This document shows, in pieces, positions 1 through 8,728 of a DNA stretch of 64,000 nt. Below the pieces are notes generated by a model, which was not told the origin of the DNA, ran no database searches, and saw only the letters and a program-made list of their open reading frames with translations. The DNA comes from Pseudomonadota bacterium (GTDB taxonomy: Bacteria; Pseudomonadota; Alphaproteobacteria; Caulobacterales; Caulobacteraceae). The position numbers were made by a program, and so were the translations under genes. Within the stretch, counting starts at the first letter, position 1; each line of letters opens with the position of its first letter. The DNA lies in the NCBI GenBank assembly GCA_020161365.1, contig JAIUNU010000002.1, positions 434,001-498,000 on the forward strand. Direction: 5' to 3'.

Positions 1-1665
1 CCGGAGGAGCTGCGCAGCGGCAAGCCGATCATCGGCATCGCCCAGACCGGCAGCGACATCTCGCCCTGCAACCGCATCCACCTGGACCTGGTGGCGCGGG
101 TGCGGGACGGGATCCGCGACGCCGGGGGCATCCCCATGGAGTTTCCGGTCCATCCGATCTTCGAGAACTGCCGTCGCCCGACGGCGGCGCTGGATCGGAA
201 CCTCTCGTACCTGGGTCTCGTCGAGACCCTGCACGGCTATCCGATCGACGCCGTGGTTCTGACCACAGGCTGCGACAAGACCACCCCGGCGGGCATCATG
301 GCCGCCACCACGGTCAACATCCCGGCCATCGTGCTGTCGGGCGGTCCGATGCTGGACGGCTGGCACGAGAACGAGCTGGTGGGCTCGGGCACCGTCATCT
401 GGCGCTCGCGTCGCAAGCTGGCGGCCGGCGAGATCACCGAAGAAGAGTTCATCGACCGCGCCGCCAGCTCGGCGCCGTCGGCGGGCCACTGCAACACCAT
501 GGGCACGGCCTCGACCATGAACGCGGTCGCCGAGGCCCTGGGCCTGTCGCTGACCGGCTGCGCGGCGATCCCCGCGCCATACCGCGAGCGCGGCCAGATG
601 GCCTACAAGACCGGCCAGCGGATCGTCGACCTGGCCTATGACGACGTCAAACCGCTCGACATCCTGACCAAGAAGGCCTTCGAGAACGCGATCGCCCTGG
701 TGGCGGCGGCCGGCGGCTCGACCAACGCCCAACCGCACATCGTCGCCATGGCCCGTCACGCCGGCGTCGAGATCACCGCCGACGACTGGCGCGCGGCCTA
801 CGACATCCCGCTGATCGTCAACATGCAGCCGGCCGGCAAGTATCTGGGCGAGCGCTTCCACCGGGCCGGCGGCGCGCCGGCGGTGCTGTGGGAGCTGTTG
901 CAGCAAGGCCGCCTGCACGGCGACGTCCTGACCGTCACCGGCAAGACGATGCGTGAGAACCTCCAGGGCCGCGAGACCACCGACCGCGAGGTGATCTTCC
1001 CCTACGATCAGCCCCTGGCCGAGAAGGCTGGGTTCCTCGTCTTGAAGGGCAACCTGTTCGACTTCGCGATCATGAAGTCCAGCGTGATCGGCGAGGAGTT
1101 CCGCAAGCGCTACCTGTCGGAACCCGGCAAGGAAGGCGTCTTCGAGGCCCGCGCGATCGTGTTCGACGGCTCGGACGACTACCACAAGCGGATCAACGAT
1201 CCGGCGCTGGAGATCGACGAGCGCTGCATCCTCGTCATCCGCGGCGCGGGTCCGATCGGCTGGCCCGGCTCGGCCGAGGTCGTCAACATGCAGCCGCCGG
1301 ATCACCTCCTGAAGAAGGGGATCATGAGCCTGCCCACCCTGGGCGACGGCCGTCAGTCGGGCACCGCCGACAGCCCGTCGATCCTGAACGCCTCGCCCGA
1401 GAGCGCGGTGGGCGGCGGCCTGTCGTGGCTGCGCACCGGCGACACCATCCGCATCGATCTCAACACCGGCCGCTGCGACGCCCTGGTGGACGAGGCGACC
1501 ATCGCTGCGCGCAAGCAGGAGGGTATCCCGGCTGTCCCGGCGACCATGACGCCCTGGCAGGAAATCTACCGCGCCCACGCCAGCCAGCTCGACACCGGCG
1601 GCGTGCTGGAGTTCGCGGTCAAGTACCAGGACCTCGCGGCGAAGCTCCCCCGCCACAATCACTGA
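1..1665 (+). CDS. xylD: D-xylonate dehydratase (5' truncated by window edge)
   Basis: The frame is open from base 1, so the first few dozen residues of this IlvD/Edd-family enzyme lie outside the window; 554 residues are visible and the Caulobacter enzyme is about 590. The family dehydrates sugar acids; XylD converts D-xylonate to 2-keto-3-deoxyxylonate in the cytoplasmic oxidative xylose (Dahms/Weimberg) route. The two family cysteines that bind the Fe-S cluster are visible at window-residue 91 (TTGCDKTTPAG) and 164 (GHCNTMGTA), and the glycine-rich end (GDGRQSGTADSPSILNASPE) is intact. XylD rather than IlvD or Edd is inferred from overall resemblance to Caulobacter XylD and from a XylE-type transporter 5.6 kb downstream. 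The rest of the xyl operon would lie to the left. Confidence 0.9.
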   Translation, partial: PEELRSGKPIIGIAQTGSDISPCNRIHLDLVARVRDGIRDAGGIPMEFPVHPIFENCRRPTAALDRNLSYLGLVETLHGYPIDAVVLTTGCDKTTPAGIMAATTVNIPAIVLSGGPMLDGWHENELVGSGTVIWRSRRKLAAGEITEEEFIDRAASSAPSAGHCNTMGTASTMNAVAEALGLSLTGCAAIPAPYRERGQMAYKTGQRIVDLAYDDVKPLDILTKKAFENAIALVAAAGGSTNAQPHIVAMARHAGVEITADDWRAAYDIPLIVNMQPAGKYLGERFHRAGGAPAVLWELLQQGRLHGDVLTVTGKTMRENLQGRETTDREVIFPYDQPLAEKAGFLVLKGNLFDFAIMKSSVIGEEFRKRYLSEPGKEGVFEARAIVFDGSDDYHKRINDPALEIDERCILVIRGAGPIGWPGSAEVVNMQPPDHLLKKGIMSLPTLGDGRQSGTADSPSILNASPESAVGGGLSWLRTGDTIRIDLNTGRCDALVDEATIAARKQEGIPAVPATMTPWQEIYRAHASQLDTGGVLEFAVKYQDLAAKLPRHNH

Positions 1666-1689
1666 CAGCCCATCGCGGATGTTGTGGAT

Positions 1690-1740
1690 GACGGAATTCT
1701 TGTCTGGGTTGAAACCCATTTCGGGGATATAAAGTCCGCG
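1690..1740 (+). promoter_or_regulatory. weak promoter candidate before the small membrane protein gene
   Basis: TTGAAAC at about 1709 is followed ten bases later by GATATAAAG. This loosely fits the Caulobacter housekeeping pattern (TTGAC-like box, 10-14 bases, GCTANAWC-like box). It lies 40 bases upstream of the ATG at 1768. This is a pattern match only. Confidence 0.25.
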
Positions 1741-1767
1741 TCGGGTTGATCATCGCGTGCGGACAGG

Positions 1768-1947
1768 ATGTTGGCGGGAAACCGAGCCCTCGATCACCGA
1801 CCGGAGTCGCCGACCCTGGTCATCCTGACCACGGCGCTGCAGCTGGGTCTGGTCGTCATGGTCTGGCTGCTGGCGCTGGTCCCGGCCGCGCTGGCGGCCT
1901 TGACGCTGCTGGCCTTGAAAGCGATCCGGCGCGTCGGTCGACGCTGA
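1768..1947 (+). CDS. small two-helix membrane protein, 59 residues
   Basis: Short frame starting ATG at 1768 with a purine-rich GGACAGG just upstream. After a charged N-terminal stretch (to about residue 15) residues 16-52 are almost wholly hydrophobic, split near a Pro-Ala into two candidate membrane helices. The protein ends in a basic tail with several arginines, suggesting an N-in/C-in hairpin in the inner membrane. Codon third positions are strongly G/C as in neighbouring genes. It sits alone between xylD and the TPR-GNAT gene, 54 bases ahead of the latter. I do not recognise a family and assign no function. Confidence 0.5.
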   Translation: MLAGNRALDHRPESPTLVILTTALQLGLVVMVWLLALVPAALAALTLLALKAIRRVGRR

Positions 1948-2001
1948 CACCTTGGCGCGATCGTCCCTCGCGGCCAATATGGCGTATCCGTCGGAGGGCG
2001 C

Positions 2002-2880
2002 ATGCGGGACATCGACTGGCTGCTGACCGAAGCCCACGTCCTGCACGAACGCGGCGAGGCGGAACAGGCGCGGACGCTCTATGACGAAGCGCTGCTTCAG
2101 GCCCGCGCCGCAGGTGACCCCGTCGGCCTGGCCAAGGCCCTGCGGCACGTCTCCGACCTTGATCGCGAAGCGGGCCATCCCGAAGCCGCCCTCGTCGCCG
2201 CCGAGGAGGCCGCCACGCTCTACGGCGCCCAGGGACCGGAACACCGCCTGGACCTCGCCAACGCCCTGCGCCTGACGGCCCTGGCCCTCGAAGCGCTGGG
2301 TCGTCCCGCCCTGCAGCCGTGGCGAGAGGCCGGCGATCTCTACGCCGCGCTCGATATCGCGGCCGGCCTCGCAGAGGCCGAGCGTCACCTGGGGCTGACG
2401 GTCCGCCCGGCGCAATCACGCGAGCTGGAGACCCTGGCGCGGGTCTGGTGGCAGGGCTGGCGAGACGCGCATCGGTCGATCGTGCCCGACGCCCTGGTGC
2501 GCCTTCGCACGCTGGAGAGCTTCACCGCGCGGATGGCCGCCGCCCTGCCCGAGGTCCGCGTACTGGGCCCGGTCGGCGCGCCGCTCGGCCTGCATCTGAT
2601 CAAGGGCGACGAGCTGAATCAGTTCTATCTGGCGGCCGAGGCGCGCGGGACCGGGGCTGCGGCGGTTCTGATGGCCGACGCCGAAACGCATCTGGCTGAC
2701 GCGGGTGTGCAAACCGCCTGGCTGGCCTGCGCCGTCGGCAACGACCGCGCCGCCCGCTTCTATGAGAAGTCAGGTTGGACTAGGGCGCGGGTCGAAACCG
2801 TTCAGAGCGAGACCTCTGAAGGCTTTTTCCCCCTGGACGTCTGGCGCTACGAGAAGTCTCCGACGGGCGACAAGTCGTAG
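2002..2880 (+). CDS. TPR-like domain fused to GNAT-type N-acetyltransferase
   Basis: A 292-residue cytoplasmic protein with two parts. Residues 1-145 are helical repeats of tetratricopeptide type (repeated ALxxAxxxGDxxGLAxAL-like periodicity, with sub-motifs such as EAALVAAEEAATLY). From about residue 150 there is a GNAT fold: the acetyl-CoA-binding region includes EARGTGAAAVLMADAE (a variant of the R/Q-x-x-G-x-G/A loop), and the family end motif appears as AVGNDRAARFYEKSGW. GNAT enzymes move an acetyl group from acetyl-CoA to an amine; the substrate cannot be read from the sequence. The TPR part probably binds a protein or peptide partner. ATG at 2002 follows a GGAGGGC ribosome site at good spacing. 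It stands alone between xylD and the GST gene. Confidence 0.8.
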   Translation: MRDIDWLLTEAHVLHERGEAEQARTLYDEALLQARAAGDPVGLAKALRHVSDLDREAGHPEAALVAAEEAATLYGAQGPEHRLDLANALRLTALALEALGRPALQPWREAGDLYAALDIAAGLAEAERHLGLTVRPAQSRELETLARVWWQGWRDAHRSIVPDALVRLRTLESFTARMAAALPEVRVLGPVGAPLGLHLIKGDELNQFYLAAEARGTGAAAVLMADAETHLADAGVQTAWLACAVGNDRAARFYEKSGWTRARVETVQSETSEGFFPLDVWRYEKSPTGDKS

Positions 2881-3068
2881 CGCGAGGCTCTCAATCAAAC
2901 ACTTGGAGCGCGCCTCGCGCAGAAACCGGTTACGAGCCTGATGGACGCGATGTCCGCGTAGGCGTGTCGCGGGAGCGGCCTTCCGCCAAACAATCAAAGG
3001 CGGCGTGGACCTAGCGCCTTCGCCCGCGAGCCGCCACATTGGCCACGTCACGAGCGCAGGAGATCCGC

Positions 3069-3941
3069 ATGACCGACACCCCCACCTATGTCCCGCCGAA
3101 GGTCTGGACCTGGGACAAGGAGAGCGGCGGCCGGTTCGCCGCGATCAACCGCCCGATCGCCGGCGCCACCCACGAAAAACCCTTGCCGGTCGGCAAGCAC
3201 CCGCTGCAGCTCTATTCGCTGGGCACGCCGAACGGCGTGAAGGTGACGATCATGCTTGAGGAGCTGCTGGCCTTGGGCCACGCGGGCGCCGAGTATGACG
3301 CCTGGCTGATCAATATCGGCGAGGGCGACCAGTTCGGCAGCGGCTTCGTCGAGGCCAATCCGAACTCCAAGATCCCGGCCCTGGTCGACCACAGCGGGTC
3401 CAAGCCGATCCGCATCTTCGAGTCCGGCGCCATCCTGATCCATCTGGCGGAAAAATTCGGCGCCTTCCTGCCCACCGAGGCCGCGGCGCGGGCCGAGTGC
3501 CTGTCGTGGCTGTTCTGGCAGATGGGCAGCGCGCCGTTCCTGGGCGGCGGGTTTGGCCACTTCTACGCCTATGCGCCCTACAAGATGGAGTACCCCATCA
3601 ACCGCTACGCCATGGAGGTGAAGCGTCAGATGGACGTGCTGGATCGCAATCTGGCCGAGCGCCCGTTCATCGCCGGCGATGAGTACACCATCGCCGACAT
3701 GGCCATCTGGCCCTGGTACGGGGGGCTGGCCAAGGGCGTGCTGTATGAGGCCGGCGAGTTCCTGTCGGTGCAGGACTACAAGAACGTCATCCGCTGGGCC
3801 GACGCGCTGGGCGCCCGGCCGGCGGTGCGGCGCGGGCGGATGGTCAACCGCACCTTCGGCGATCCGTCCAGCCAACTGCGCGAGCGCCACGACGCCAGCG
3901 ACTTCGACACCAGGACCCAGGACAAGCTGGAGACGAAGTAG
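3069..3941 (+). CDS. yghU: glutathione S-transferase, YghU type
   Basis: A 290-residue protein, matching the usual length of E. coli YghU (about 288). The long N-terminal extension with VPPKVWTWD and the HPLQLYSLGTPNGVKVTIMLEE start of the thioredoxin fold are typical of this Nu-class transferase/disulfide-bond reductase. The GSH-binding NPNSKIPALVD and FESGAILIHLAEK motifs follow, then the all-helical C domain (about 140-265). Members reduce disulfides or peroxides using two bound glutathiones in the cytoplasm. ATG at 3069 is preferred over an upstream in-frame start because GCAGGAG lies seven bases before it. No operon partner; a long hairpin follows the stop. Confidence 0.9.
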   Translation: MTDTPTYVPPKVWTWDKESGGRFAAINRPIAGATHEKPLPVGKHPLQLYSLGTPNGVKVTIMLEELLALGHAGAEYDAWLINIGEGDQFGSGFVEANPNSKIPALVDHSGSKPIRIFESGAILIHLAEKFGAFLPTEAAARAECLSWLFWQMGSAPFLGGGFGHFYAYAPYKMEYPINRYAMEVKRQMDVLDRNLAERPFIAGDEYTIADMAIWPWYGGLAKGVLYEAGEFLSVQDYKNVIRWADALGARPAVRRGRMVNRTFGDPSSQLRERHDASDFDTRTQDKLETK

Positions 3942-3948
3942 AGCCCTT

Positions 3949-3984
3949 CTGTCCGGTTTAGAGGGTTCCATCTAAACCGGACAG
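3949..3984. terminator. bidirectional terminator between convergent genes
   Basis: Perfect 14-bp stem (CTGTCCGGTTTAGA at 3949-3962 pairing with 3971-3984) around an 8-base loop, placed between the stops of the GST gene (3941) and the outer-membrane barrel gene (4004). There is no strong T-run, so the call rests on stem quality and position. Confidence 0.7.
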
Positions 3985-4003
3985 GCTCCAGGGGGGACGC
4001 CCC

Positions 4004-6217
4004 CTAGTTCGGGCCACCCGTGCTGAAGTCGAACTGCTCGGGACGGGGCTTGCCGCCGCCGAAGGCGTAGCTGAAGCCGATGAACGCGGTGCGGACGTTG
4101 ACCTTGGTCTCGTTCCGGTCGCGCAGGCGGGCGGCGTTGGTCACGCCGGCGATCTTGAAGCTGTCGACCACGTCATTGACCGTCACCACGAAGTTCAGCT
4201 TGTCGTTGACCTTGCGGCGATAGCCCAGATTGATCATCTCGAACGGCTCGCGATAGCCCTGCGGCGTGATGCGACGGCCCGAGGTGAAAGCGTTGATCTG
4301 GAAGAAGTCCTTCGGCGTGGCCTGATAATTGATGTTGGCCCGGCCCGACAGGCTGGTGTCCGAGCGCTTGCCGGTGAAGCCGAGGCTGGCCGCGTCGATC
4401 TCGTTCCAGAACGCCTGGCCGCTGACATTGTAGGTCAGCTTCGGCGTCAGCCGGCCGACCACGACGAACTCCAGACCGCCATTGCGGCTCTTGGCCAGGT
4501 TCTCGCGCGTGGTCAGGAACACGCCGCCGCCCAGGTCCTTGACCACGTCGGTCACGCCATCGCGGGTGTCGCGATAGAAGGCGGTGGCCAGATAGGTCAT
4601 CGGGCCCTTGCGGTACTGCCAGCCCAGCTCGAACGAGTCGGTGATCTGCGGCTTCAGGTTCGGATTGCCCGCCCGGAAGTTATAGGGGTCCTGGTAGATC
4701 GCGTAGGGGTTCAGGTCCTGCGGACCCGGGCGCGCCACGCGGCGGCTGAAGCTGGCGCTCAGGCTGTTGGCGTCGTCCAGGCGGTAGCCGGCATGAAGCG
4801 TCGGGTAGAGACGGAAATAGTCGTTCTTGCCCTTCTGGCCAGAGGTGATCTGGTCGGTGCGGATATTGACCTGCTCGGCGCGGAGGCCGGTCTGGACGGT
4901 CAGGTCGCCAAACGGACGCTCACAGGTGACATAGCCCGCGAACACGTCCTGGTCATAGACGAAGCGGTTGGTGCGGGTCGGATCGACGGTCTGCCCGTTC
5001 AGCGTCGCGCCCCGCGCGCCGTAGTTGTTGTAGTCGTTGTCGGCGGCTTCGAAATCCAGGCCGGTCTTCAGCTTGGCCTGCTCGGCCAGCGGCTTGGTGT
5101 AGTCGAGCTTCCAGTTGGCGCGCTTCTGGTCGGAGCCGAAGCTGTAGCCCTCATAGAGGTCGGGGGCGCCCACGGTGTAGTCGGCGAAGGCCGAGCCACC
5201 GCGCTTGAAGCGGGTGATCTCGTACTCGGCGTGCGAGGTCAGCTCATGGCCCGCGCCGGAGAACTGGCGGCGATAGTCGCCGGCGACCGCGGAGTTGTCG
5301 CGGATCATCACGCCGGTGCTGTTACGCAGATAGGCTTGCTGGGTGACCCCGGCGCCGTTGCGCGACAGATAGGTCTCGCGGCCATCGCCGTCGTAGTCCA
5401 TGCCGCGATAGCGCACCTCGGCCGACAGGCGGGTCTTCTTGTCGAGGTCGTAGTCGATGCCCGTACGCAGCGACAGCGCCCCGCCCTTGTTCAGCACCTC
5501 GGCCGTCTGGTCGGCGTCCAGGGTGACCGCGCCGGCAGCGTTCAGCGACTGGCGGTCCACGATCGAGGTCACTTCCTGGCGGTCGTAGCGATAGCTGGCG
5601 TCGCCCGACAGCGTGACCTTGCCCTCGCGGCGCGTGGCGCTGATGCCGCCGTTGTAGCGGCCGTCGGGACCGACATTGGCGCGCACCGTGCCGTTCACGC
5701 CGGCCTTCTGGGTCTTCTTGGTGATCAGGTTGATGACGCCGGCCGAGCCGTCGGGGCGATAGGCGGCCGACGGGTTGGTCATCACCTCGACGCGGTCGAT
5801 CTGGTCGGCCGGCAGCGACTGCAGCGCGTCGGCGCGGTTATCGCCGTTGAACATGCCCGACGGCTTGCCGTCGATCAGGATGGTGACGTTGGAGTCGCCG
5901 CGCAGGCTGACATTGCCCTGCACGTCGACCTCGACCGACGGGATGTTGCGCAGCGCGTCGCTGATCGAGCCGGTCTTGGCGCTCAGGTCATTGGCGACGC
6001 TGTAGCTGCGGCGGTCGATGTCGGTGCGCATGGCCGTGGAGTCGCTGCGGATCACCACGCCTTCGACGGCGGTCGGCGCGTCCGAAGGCTTGGCCGGAGC
6101 CGATTGGGCGGGCGCGGCCGGAGCCGGCGCGGCTTGCGTGGGAGCCGTCTGGGCCAGACCCAGGGTCGGCGGAACGATCACCGCGGCGGCGGCGAGGAGA
6201 GCGAACTTCAGTCGCAA
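4004..6217 (-). CDS. TonB-dependent receptor, outer-membrane beta-barrel family
   Basis: A 737-residue outer-membrane protein. Signal peptide residues 1-22 (MRLKFALLAAAAVIVPPTLG) are followed by an Ala/Pro linker (about 25-50), a plug domain (SISDALRNIPSVEVDVQGNV, then VTILIDGKPSGMF and the IDRVEVMTNPSAAYRPDGSAG stretch) and a long beta-barrel of the kind in the outer membrane protein beta-barrel family; no TonB box is obvious. The ligand is unknown; the polysaccharide genes nearby make a carbohydrate plausible but this is inference. Start: both TTG at 6229 and TTG at 6217 are possible; 6217 is preferred because GAGG ends six bases before it and gives a compact signal peptide. The gene is monocistronic and converges on the GST gene. 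Confidence 0.88.
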   Translation of the reverse strand: MRLKFALLAAAAVIVPPTLGLAQTAPTQAAPAPAAPAQSAPAKPSDAPTAVEGVVIRSDSTAMRTDIDRRSYSVANDLSAKTGSISDALRNIPSVEVDVQGNVSLRGDSNVTILIDGKPSGMFNGDNRADALQSLPADQIDRVEVMTNPSAAYRPDGSAGVINLITKKTQKAGVNGTVRANVGPDGRYNGGISATRREGKVTLSGDASYRYDRQEVTSIVDRQSLNAAGAVTLDADQTAEVLNKGGALSLRTGIDYDLDKKTRLSAEVRYRGMDYDGDGRETYLSRNGAGVTQQAYLRNSTGVMIRDNSAVAGDYRRQFSGAGHELTSHAEYEITRFKRGGSAFADYTVGAPDLYEGYSFGSDQKRANWKLDYTKPLAEQAKLKTGLDFEAADNDYNNYGARGATLNGQTVDPTRTNRFVYDQDVFAGYVTCERPFGDLTVQTGLRAEQVNIRTDQITSGQKGKNDYFRLYPTLHAGYRLDDANSLSASFSRRVARPGPQDLNPYAIYQDPYNFRAGNPNLKPQITDSFELGWQYRKGPMTYLATAFYRDTRDGVTDVVKDLGGGVFLTTRENLAKSRNGGLEFVVVGRLTPKLTYNVSGQAFWNEIDAASLGFTGKRSDTSLSGRANINYQATPKDFFQINAFTSGRRITPQGYREPFEMINLGYRRKVNDKLNFVVTVNDVVDSFKIAGVTNAARLRDRNETKVNVRTAFIGFSYAFGGGKPRPEQFDFSTGGPN

Positions 6218-6375
6218 GGGAGACCTCAACTACAAGCGTCGAGCGATACGCTGCGGACGTCCGCGCGGTCTCGACCGACAGCCGTAAAGACCCTCTCGCG
6301 CGCCGGGACAAATTGCTTTTCGGCAATGTTGCGGGTCGCGGACTCTGGGTGGCATTCGCGCCACACCAGAACAGC

Positions 6376-6771
6376 TCAGACCAGGATCACCTGGGTGTTG
6401 TAGGACGCCATGAGCGCGTCATGAGTCACCAGACGCAGGGCGTCCGTCAGGGCCTGGGCGATCAGGATGCGGTCGAACGGATCGGCGTGCAGTTTCGGAA
6501 GCTGCTCGACCATCAGCACCTGTTCCGGCGTGATGGGGATCAGCCCATAGCCGGAGGCCTCGAAGAGATGCCGCGCGTCGGCCGCGCCGATCGGCATGGC
6601 GTTGGGGCCGCTGCGGTTCAGGCCATGCTTGATGGCGATCTCCCAGAGCGTCGCGGCGCTGACCTGGATGTCGTTCTCAGGATCCAGGATCAGCGCGCGG
6701 GCCGCCTCGGACAGCCGCGCGTCGTCCGTCAGCGACCAAAGCGCGATATGGGTGTCGAGCAGAAGCTTCAC
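6376..6771 (-). CDS. PIN-domain toxin (VapC-like) of a type II toxin-antitoxin pair
   Basis: 131 residues, normal PIN length. The acidic residues expected for the Mg-dependent RNase site are visible: MKLLLDTHIALW (Asp6), SAATLWEIAIK (Glu near 43), HADPFDRILIAQA (Asp near 95-98) and VTHDALM near the C terminus. Such toxins usually cut RNA. The gene follows its antitoxin with a 4-base overlap, so the two are co-translated. It belongs to the PIN subgroup with DTHIALW, commonly paired with Phd-type antitoxins. Confidence 0.88.
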   Translation of the reverse strand: MKLLLDTHIALWSLTDDARLSEAARALILDPENDIQVSAATLWEIAIKHGLNRSGPNAMPIGAADARHLFEASGYGLIPITPEQVLMVEQLPKLHADPFDRILIAQALTDALRLVTHDALMASYNTQVILV

Positions 6772-7016
6772 CCCTTCGGCCCAAGAAACAGCGCCGCGAC
6801 CTCGGCGTCGTCGGCCTGCGGATCGGCGGGCGCGACGAACATGCCGGCCGCTAGGCCGATGCGGCGCTCGATCTTGCGCCGGGGCTCCAGCGCGGTCAGC
6901 CGCGCGGCGGGGCGGCCGTGGCGGGCGATGATCACCTCGTCGATCTCGCCCTTCTCCACCGCCTCGACCAGCTTGGAGAGCTGGCTCTTGGCGTCATGCA
7001 TGTTGACGGTGGTCAT
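6768..7016 (-). CDS. Phd/YefM-type antitoxin
   Basis: 82-residue partner of the PIN toxin. The N terminus (MTTVNMHDAKSQLSKLVEAVE and DEVIIARHGRPAARL) is the Phd/YefM DNA-binding fold; the C-terminal part (about 50-82) would wrap the toxin. ATG at 7016 has GGAG six bases upstream. It is expected to repress its own promoter, and a 16-bp perfect palindrome lies 15 bases upstream of the start. Confidence 0.85.
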   Translation of the reverse strand: MTTVNMHDAKSQLSKLVEAVEKGEIDEVIIARHGRPAARLTALEPRRKIERRIGLAAGMFVAPADPQADDAEVAALFLGPKG

Positions 7017-7030
7017 GCGCTCGCTCCACT

Positions 7031-7046
7031 TAGCTAGATCTAGCTA
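7031..7046. promoter_or_regulatory. palindromic operator of the toxin-antitoxin operon
   Basis: TAGCTAGATCTAGCTA is a perfect 16-bp palindrome centred 22 bases upstream of the antitoxin ATG on the minus strand. Its AT-rich core could overlap the -10 box. Phd-type antitoxins bind short palindromes at such places. Seen directly; role inferred. Confidence 0.6.
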
Positions 7047-7190
7047 GCACGAAACCAGCTCCGAAGATACCGCCGCGCCGGTCCTGACACTCCACCGTCG
7101 CGGCAATCCCCGCCTCTCTGCTATCGATAGCGTCGCAGGGGTGAGTCCCGCGCACCGGCGATGTGGTCGTCAGAACCACCGCTTGCGCGC

Positions 7191-7204
7191 TGATACCGGT
7201 AACA
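7191..7204. promoter_or_regulatory. LacI-family (XylR-like) operator before xylE
   Basis: TGATACCGGTAACA is a CG-centred dyad matching TGnTAnCGnTAnCA at all ten fixed positions. It lies 82 bases before the xylE start. Caulobacter xylose genes are repressed by a LacI-type XylR, and I recall a similar box (TGGTAGCGCTAACA) for XylR of Xanthomonas. Confidence 0.6.
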
Positions 7205-7285
7205 CTAAGGTCGCCGGCAACCAGAGGTCTGACAAGGACCAGTAGGGCATCAACGGGCCGGTCCGGCCCCATGGGGAGGAAACCT

Positions 7286-8722
7286 GTGGCTTCAGTATCC
7301 AACGCCGGGCCCAGCGCCGGCATGAGCGCCGACGGAGGCAAGGTCAACATGACCTTCGTCGCCGCGATCGTCGCCGTCGCCACGATCGGCGGCTTCATGT
7401 TCGGCTACGACAGCGGCGTCATCAACGGCACGCAAGAGGGCCTGGAGAGCGCCTTCAATCTCAGCAAGCTGGGCACCGGCCTGAACGTCGGCGCCATCCT
7501 GATCGGCTGCGCCATCGGCGCGTTCGCAGCGGGCCGCCTGGCCGACGTCTGGGGCCGCCGCACGGTGATGATCATCTCGGCCCTGCTGTTCGTGATCAGC
7601 GCCATCGGCACGGGCGCGGCCCACACCTCGATGGTGTTCATCATCTTCCGCCTGATCGGCGGCCTGGGCGTCGGCGCCGCCAGCGTGCTGTGCCCGGTCT
7701 ATATCTCGGAAGTCACGCCCGCGAACATCCGCGGCCGCCTGTCGTCCGTGCAGCAGATCATGATCATCACCGGCCTGACCGGGGCCTTCGTGGCAAACTA
7801 CGTGCTGGCCCACACCGCCGGCAGCTCGACCGCCGAGTTCTGGCTGGGCCTGCCGGCCTGGCGCTGGATGTTCTGGATGCAGGTCATCCCCGCCGGCGTG
7901 TTCTTCCTGTGCCTGCTGGGCATTCCGGAAAGCCCCCGCTACCTCGTGGCCAAGGGCCAGGACGCCAAGGCCGAAGCGATCCTGTCGCGCCTGTTCGGCG
8001 AAGGCCAGGGCGCCAGGAAGGTCGAGGAAATCCGCGCCTCGCTGTCGGCCGATCACAAGCCCAAGTTCTCGGACCTGCTGGACCCGACGACCAAGAAGCT
8101 GCGCGTCATCCTGTGGGCGGGCCTGGTTCTGGCCGTGTTCCAGCAGCTCGTCGGCATCAACATCGTCTTCTACTACGGCTCGGTGCTGTGGCAGTCGGTG
8201 GGCTTCACCGAAGACGACAGCCTGAAGATCAACATCCTGTCAGGCACGCTCTCGATCCTGGCCTGCCTGCTGACTATCGCCGTGATCGACAAGATCGGCC
8301 GCAAGCCGCTGCTGCTGATCGGCTCGGCCGGCATGGCGGTGACCCTCGGCGTCATGACCTGGTGCTTCTCGACCGCCACGACGGTCAACGGCGTGCTGAC
8401 CCTGGGCGATCAGGTCGGCGTCACGGCCCTGATCGCCGCCAACCTCTATGTGATCTTCTTCAACCTCTCCTGGGGTCCGGTCATGTGGGTGATGCTGGGC
8501 GAGATGTTCCCGAACCAGATGCGCGGCTCGGCCCTGGCCGTCTGCGGCTTCGCCCAGTGGATCGCCAACTTCGCCATCTCGGTCAGCTTCCCGGCCCTGG
8601 CCGCGGCCAGCCTGCCGATGACCTATGGCTTCTATGCGCTCAGCGCCCTGGTCTCATTCTTCCTGGTCCAGAAGCTGATCCACGAGACCCGTGGCCGCGA
8701 ACTGGAAGCGATGGAGGGGTAA
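7286..8722 (+). CDS. xylE: D-xylose:proton symporter, MFS sugar porter
   Basis: 478-residue inner-membrane protein with about 12 helices. Sugar-porter signatures are visible in order: FGYDSGVINGT in helix 1, GRLADVWGRRT in loop 2-3, PESPRYLV after helix 6, QQLVGINIVFYYG in helix 7, IGRKPLLL in loop 8-9 and HETRGRELE at the C terminus. It imports D-xylose with protons for the xyl pathway. GTG at 7286 is preferred over ATG at 7271 because GGGGAGGA sits six bases before it, and the resulting length equals that remembered for C. crescentus XylE. A LacI-type operator lies upstream and a terminator downstream, so it is likely a single-gene unit induced by xylose. Confidence 0.92.
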   Translation: MASVSNAGPSAGMSADGGKVNMTFVAAIVAVATIGGFMFGYDSGVINGTQEGLESAFNLSKLGTGLNVGAILIGCAIGAFAAGRLADVWGRRTVMIISALLFVISAIGTGAAHTSMVFIIFRLIGGLGVGAASVLCPVYISEVTPANIRGRLSSVQQIMIITGLTGAFVANYVLAHTAGSSTAEFWLGLPAWRWMFWMQVIPAGVFFLCLLGIPESPRYLVAKGQDAKAEAILSRLFGEGQGARKVEEIRASLSADHKPKFSDLLDPTTKKLRVILWAGLVLAVFQQLVGINIVFYYGSVLWQSVGFTEDDSLKINILSGTLSILACLLTIAVIDKIGRKPLLLIGSAGMAVTLGVMTWCFSTATTVNGVLTLGDQVGVTALIAANLYVIFFNLSWGPVMWVMLGEMFPNQMRGSALAVCGFAQWIANFAISVSFPALAAASLPMTYGFYALSALVSFFLVQKLIHETRGRELEAMEG

Positions 8723-8728
8723 AGCCAA

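Noticed and set aside
1746..2084. A 112-codon plus-strand frame overlapping the small membrane protein gene.
   Set aside because: Composition is Gly/Arg/Ala-rich with no hydrophobic pattern; the neighbouring frame has coherent membrane segments.
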